A DNA stretch of 6,182 nt from Desulfobacterales bacterium (GTDB lineage: Bacteria > Desulfobacterota > Desulfobacteria > Desulfobacterales > C00003106), in contig JAUVFC010000108.1 in assembly GCA_030594505.1 (NCBI GenBank), positions 1 through 6,182 on the forward strand, written 5' to 3'. The translations under genes and the position numbers were made by a program. The notes beneath the pieces are model-generated. The model was not told the DNA's origin, did not search any database, and saw only the letters and a program-made list of their open reading frames with translations. Positions 6,118 to 6,182 of the stretch are shown in pieces; the first letter of the stretch is position 1; each line of letters opens with the position of its first letter.

Positions 6118-6182
6118 GTTCGACAGTTCAAATGATAATCCCGAGCTTTTAAAACGGCGGGAAAAAATGCGCACAGGTAGAC
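6118..6182. other. Right-end sequence with no supported gene
   Basis: These 65 bases lie upstream of the minus-strand promoter. An ATG at 6168 on the plus strand could open a divergent gene leaving the window, but only five codons are visible, which is not enough to call. The stretch may hold regulatory sites for the adjacent promoter; none is recognised. Confidence 0.3.

Noticed and set aside
6168..6182. Start of a divergent plus-strand gene at the right edge
   Set aside because: Only five codons are visible and the upstream purine stretch is not a clear ribosome-binding site.

Overview
The window is a stretch of Gram-negative cell-envelope genes. It holds four complete lipopolysaccharide (LPS) assembly genes on the plus strand, the tail of an ABC exporter upstream of them, and two convergent genes on the minus strand. 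The lipid A genes show an outer-membrane organism. The gene order (exporter, lptF, lptG, lpxK, acyltransferase), the moderate G+C and the short-period intergenic repeats suggest Desulfobacterota (former Deltaproteobacteria) or a near relative. That placement is inference, because no phylogenetic marker is present.

Plus strand, 3-4627. The last 39 codons of an MsbA-type ABC transporter (3-122) are followed by a 150-base gap. The gap is filled by a nested inverted repeat built from 10-base and 7-base units (128-252). Next come lptF (273-1454) and lptG (1459-2535), 4 bases apart; they encode the two membrane subunits of the LPS extractor LptB2FG. A second heptamer array (2539-2594) fills the gap before lpxK (2598-3710), the lipid A 4'-kinase. 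An LpxL/HtrB-type late acyltransferase (3719-4627) follows, with its ribosome-binding site overlapping the lpxK stop codon. Together these genes finish lipid A (4'-phosphorylation, secondary acylation), flip it across the inner membrane (MsbA type) and pull it out towards the outer membrane (LptFG). waaA/kdtA, which normally acts between LpxK and LpxL, is not in the window.

Minus strand, 6117 down to 4643. A strong-looking sigma70-type promoter (6089-6117) precedes a leader of about 165 bases. A small isoprenylcysteine-methyltransferase-like membrane protein (5915-5343) follows, then, 7 bases later, a small protein-kinase-fold protein (5335-4643). This pair converges on the lipid A operon with only 15 bases between the stop codons, and it looks richer in G+C. 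It is the least explained part of the window. An ICMT-like enzyme that methylates a lipid A phosphate is known in Leptospira (LmtA), and kinase-fold enzymes phosphorylate LPS core sugars in other bacteria. A phosphorylation/methylation pair acting on LPS is therefore a testable idea, but the sequence alone does not show it.
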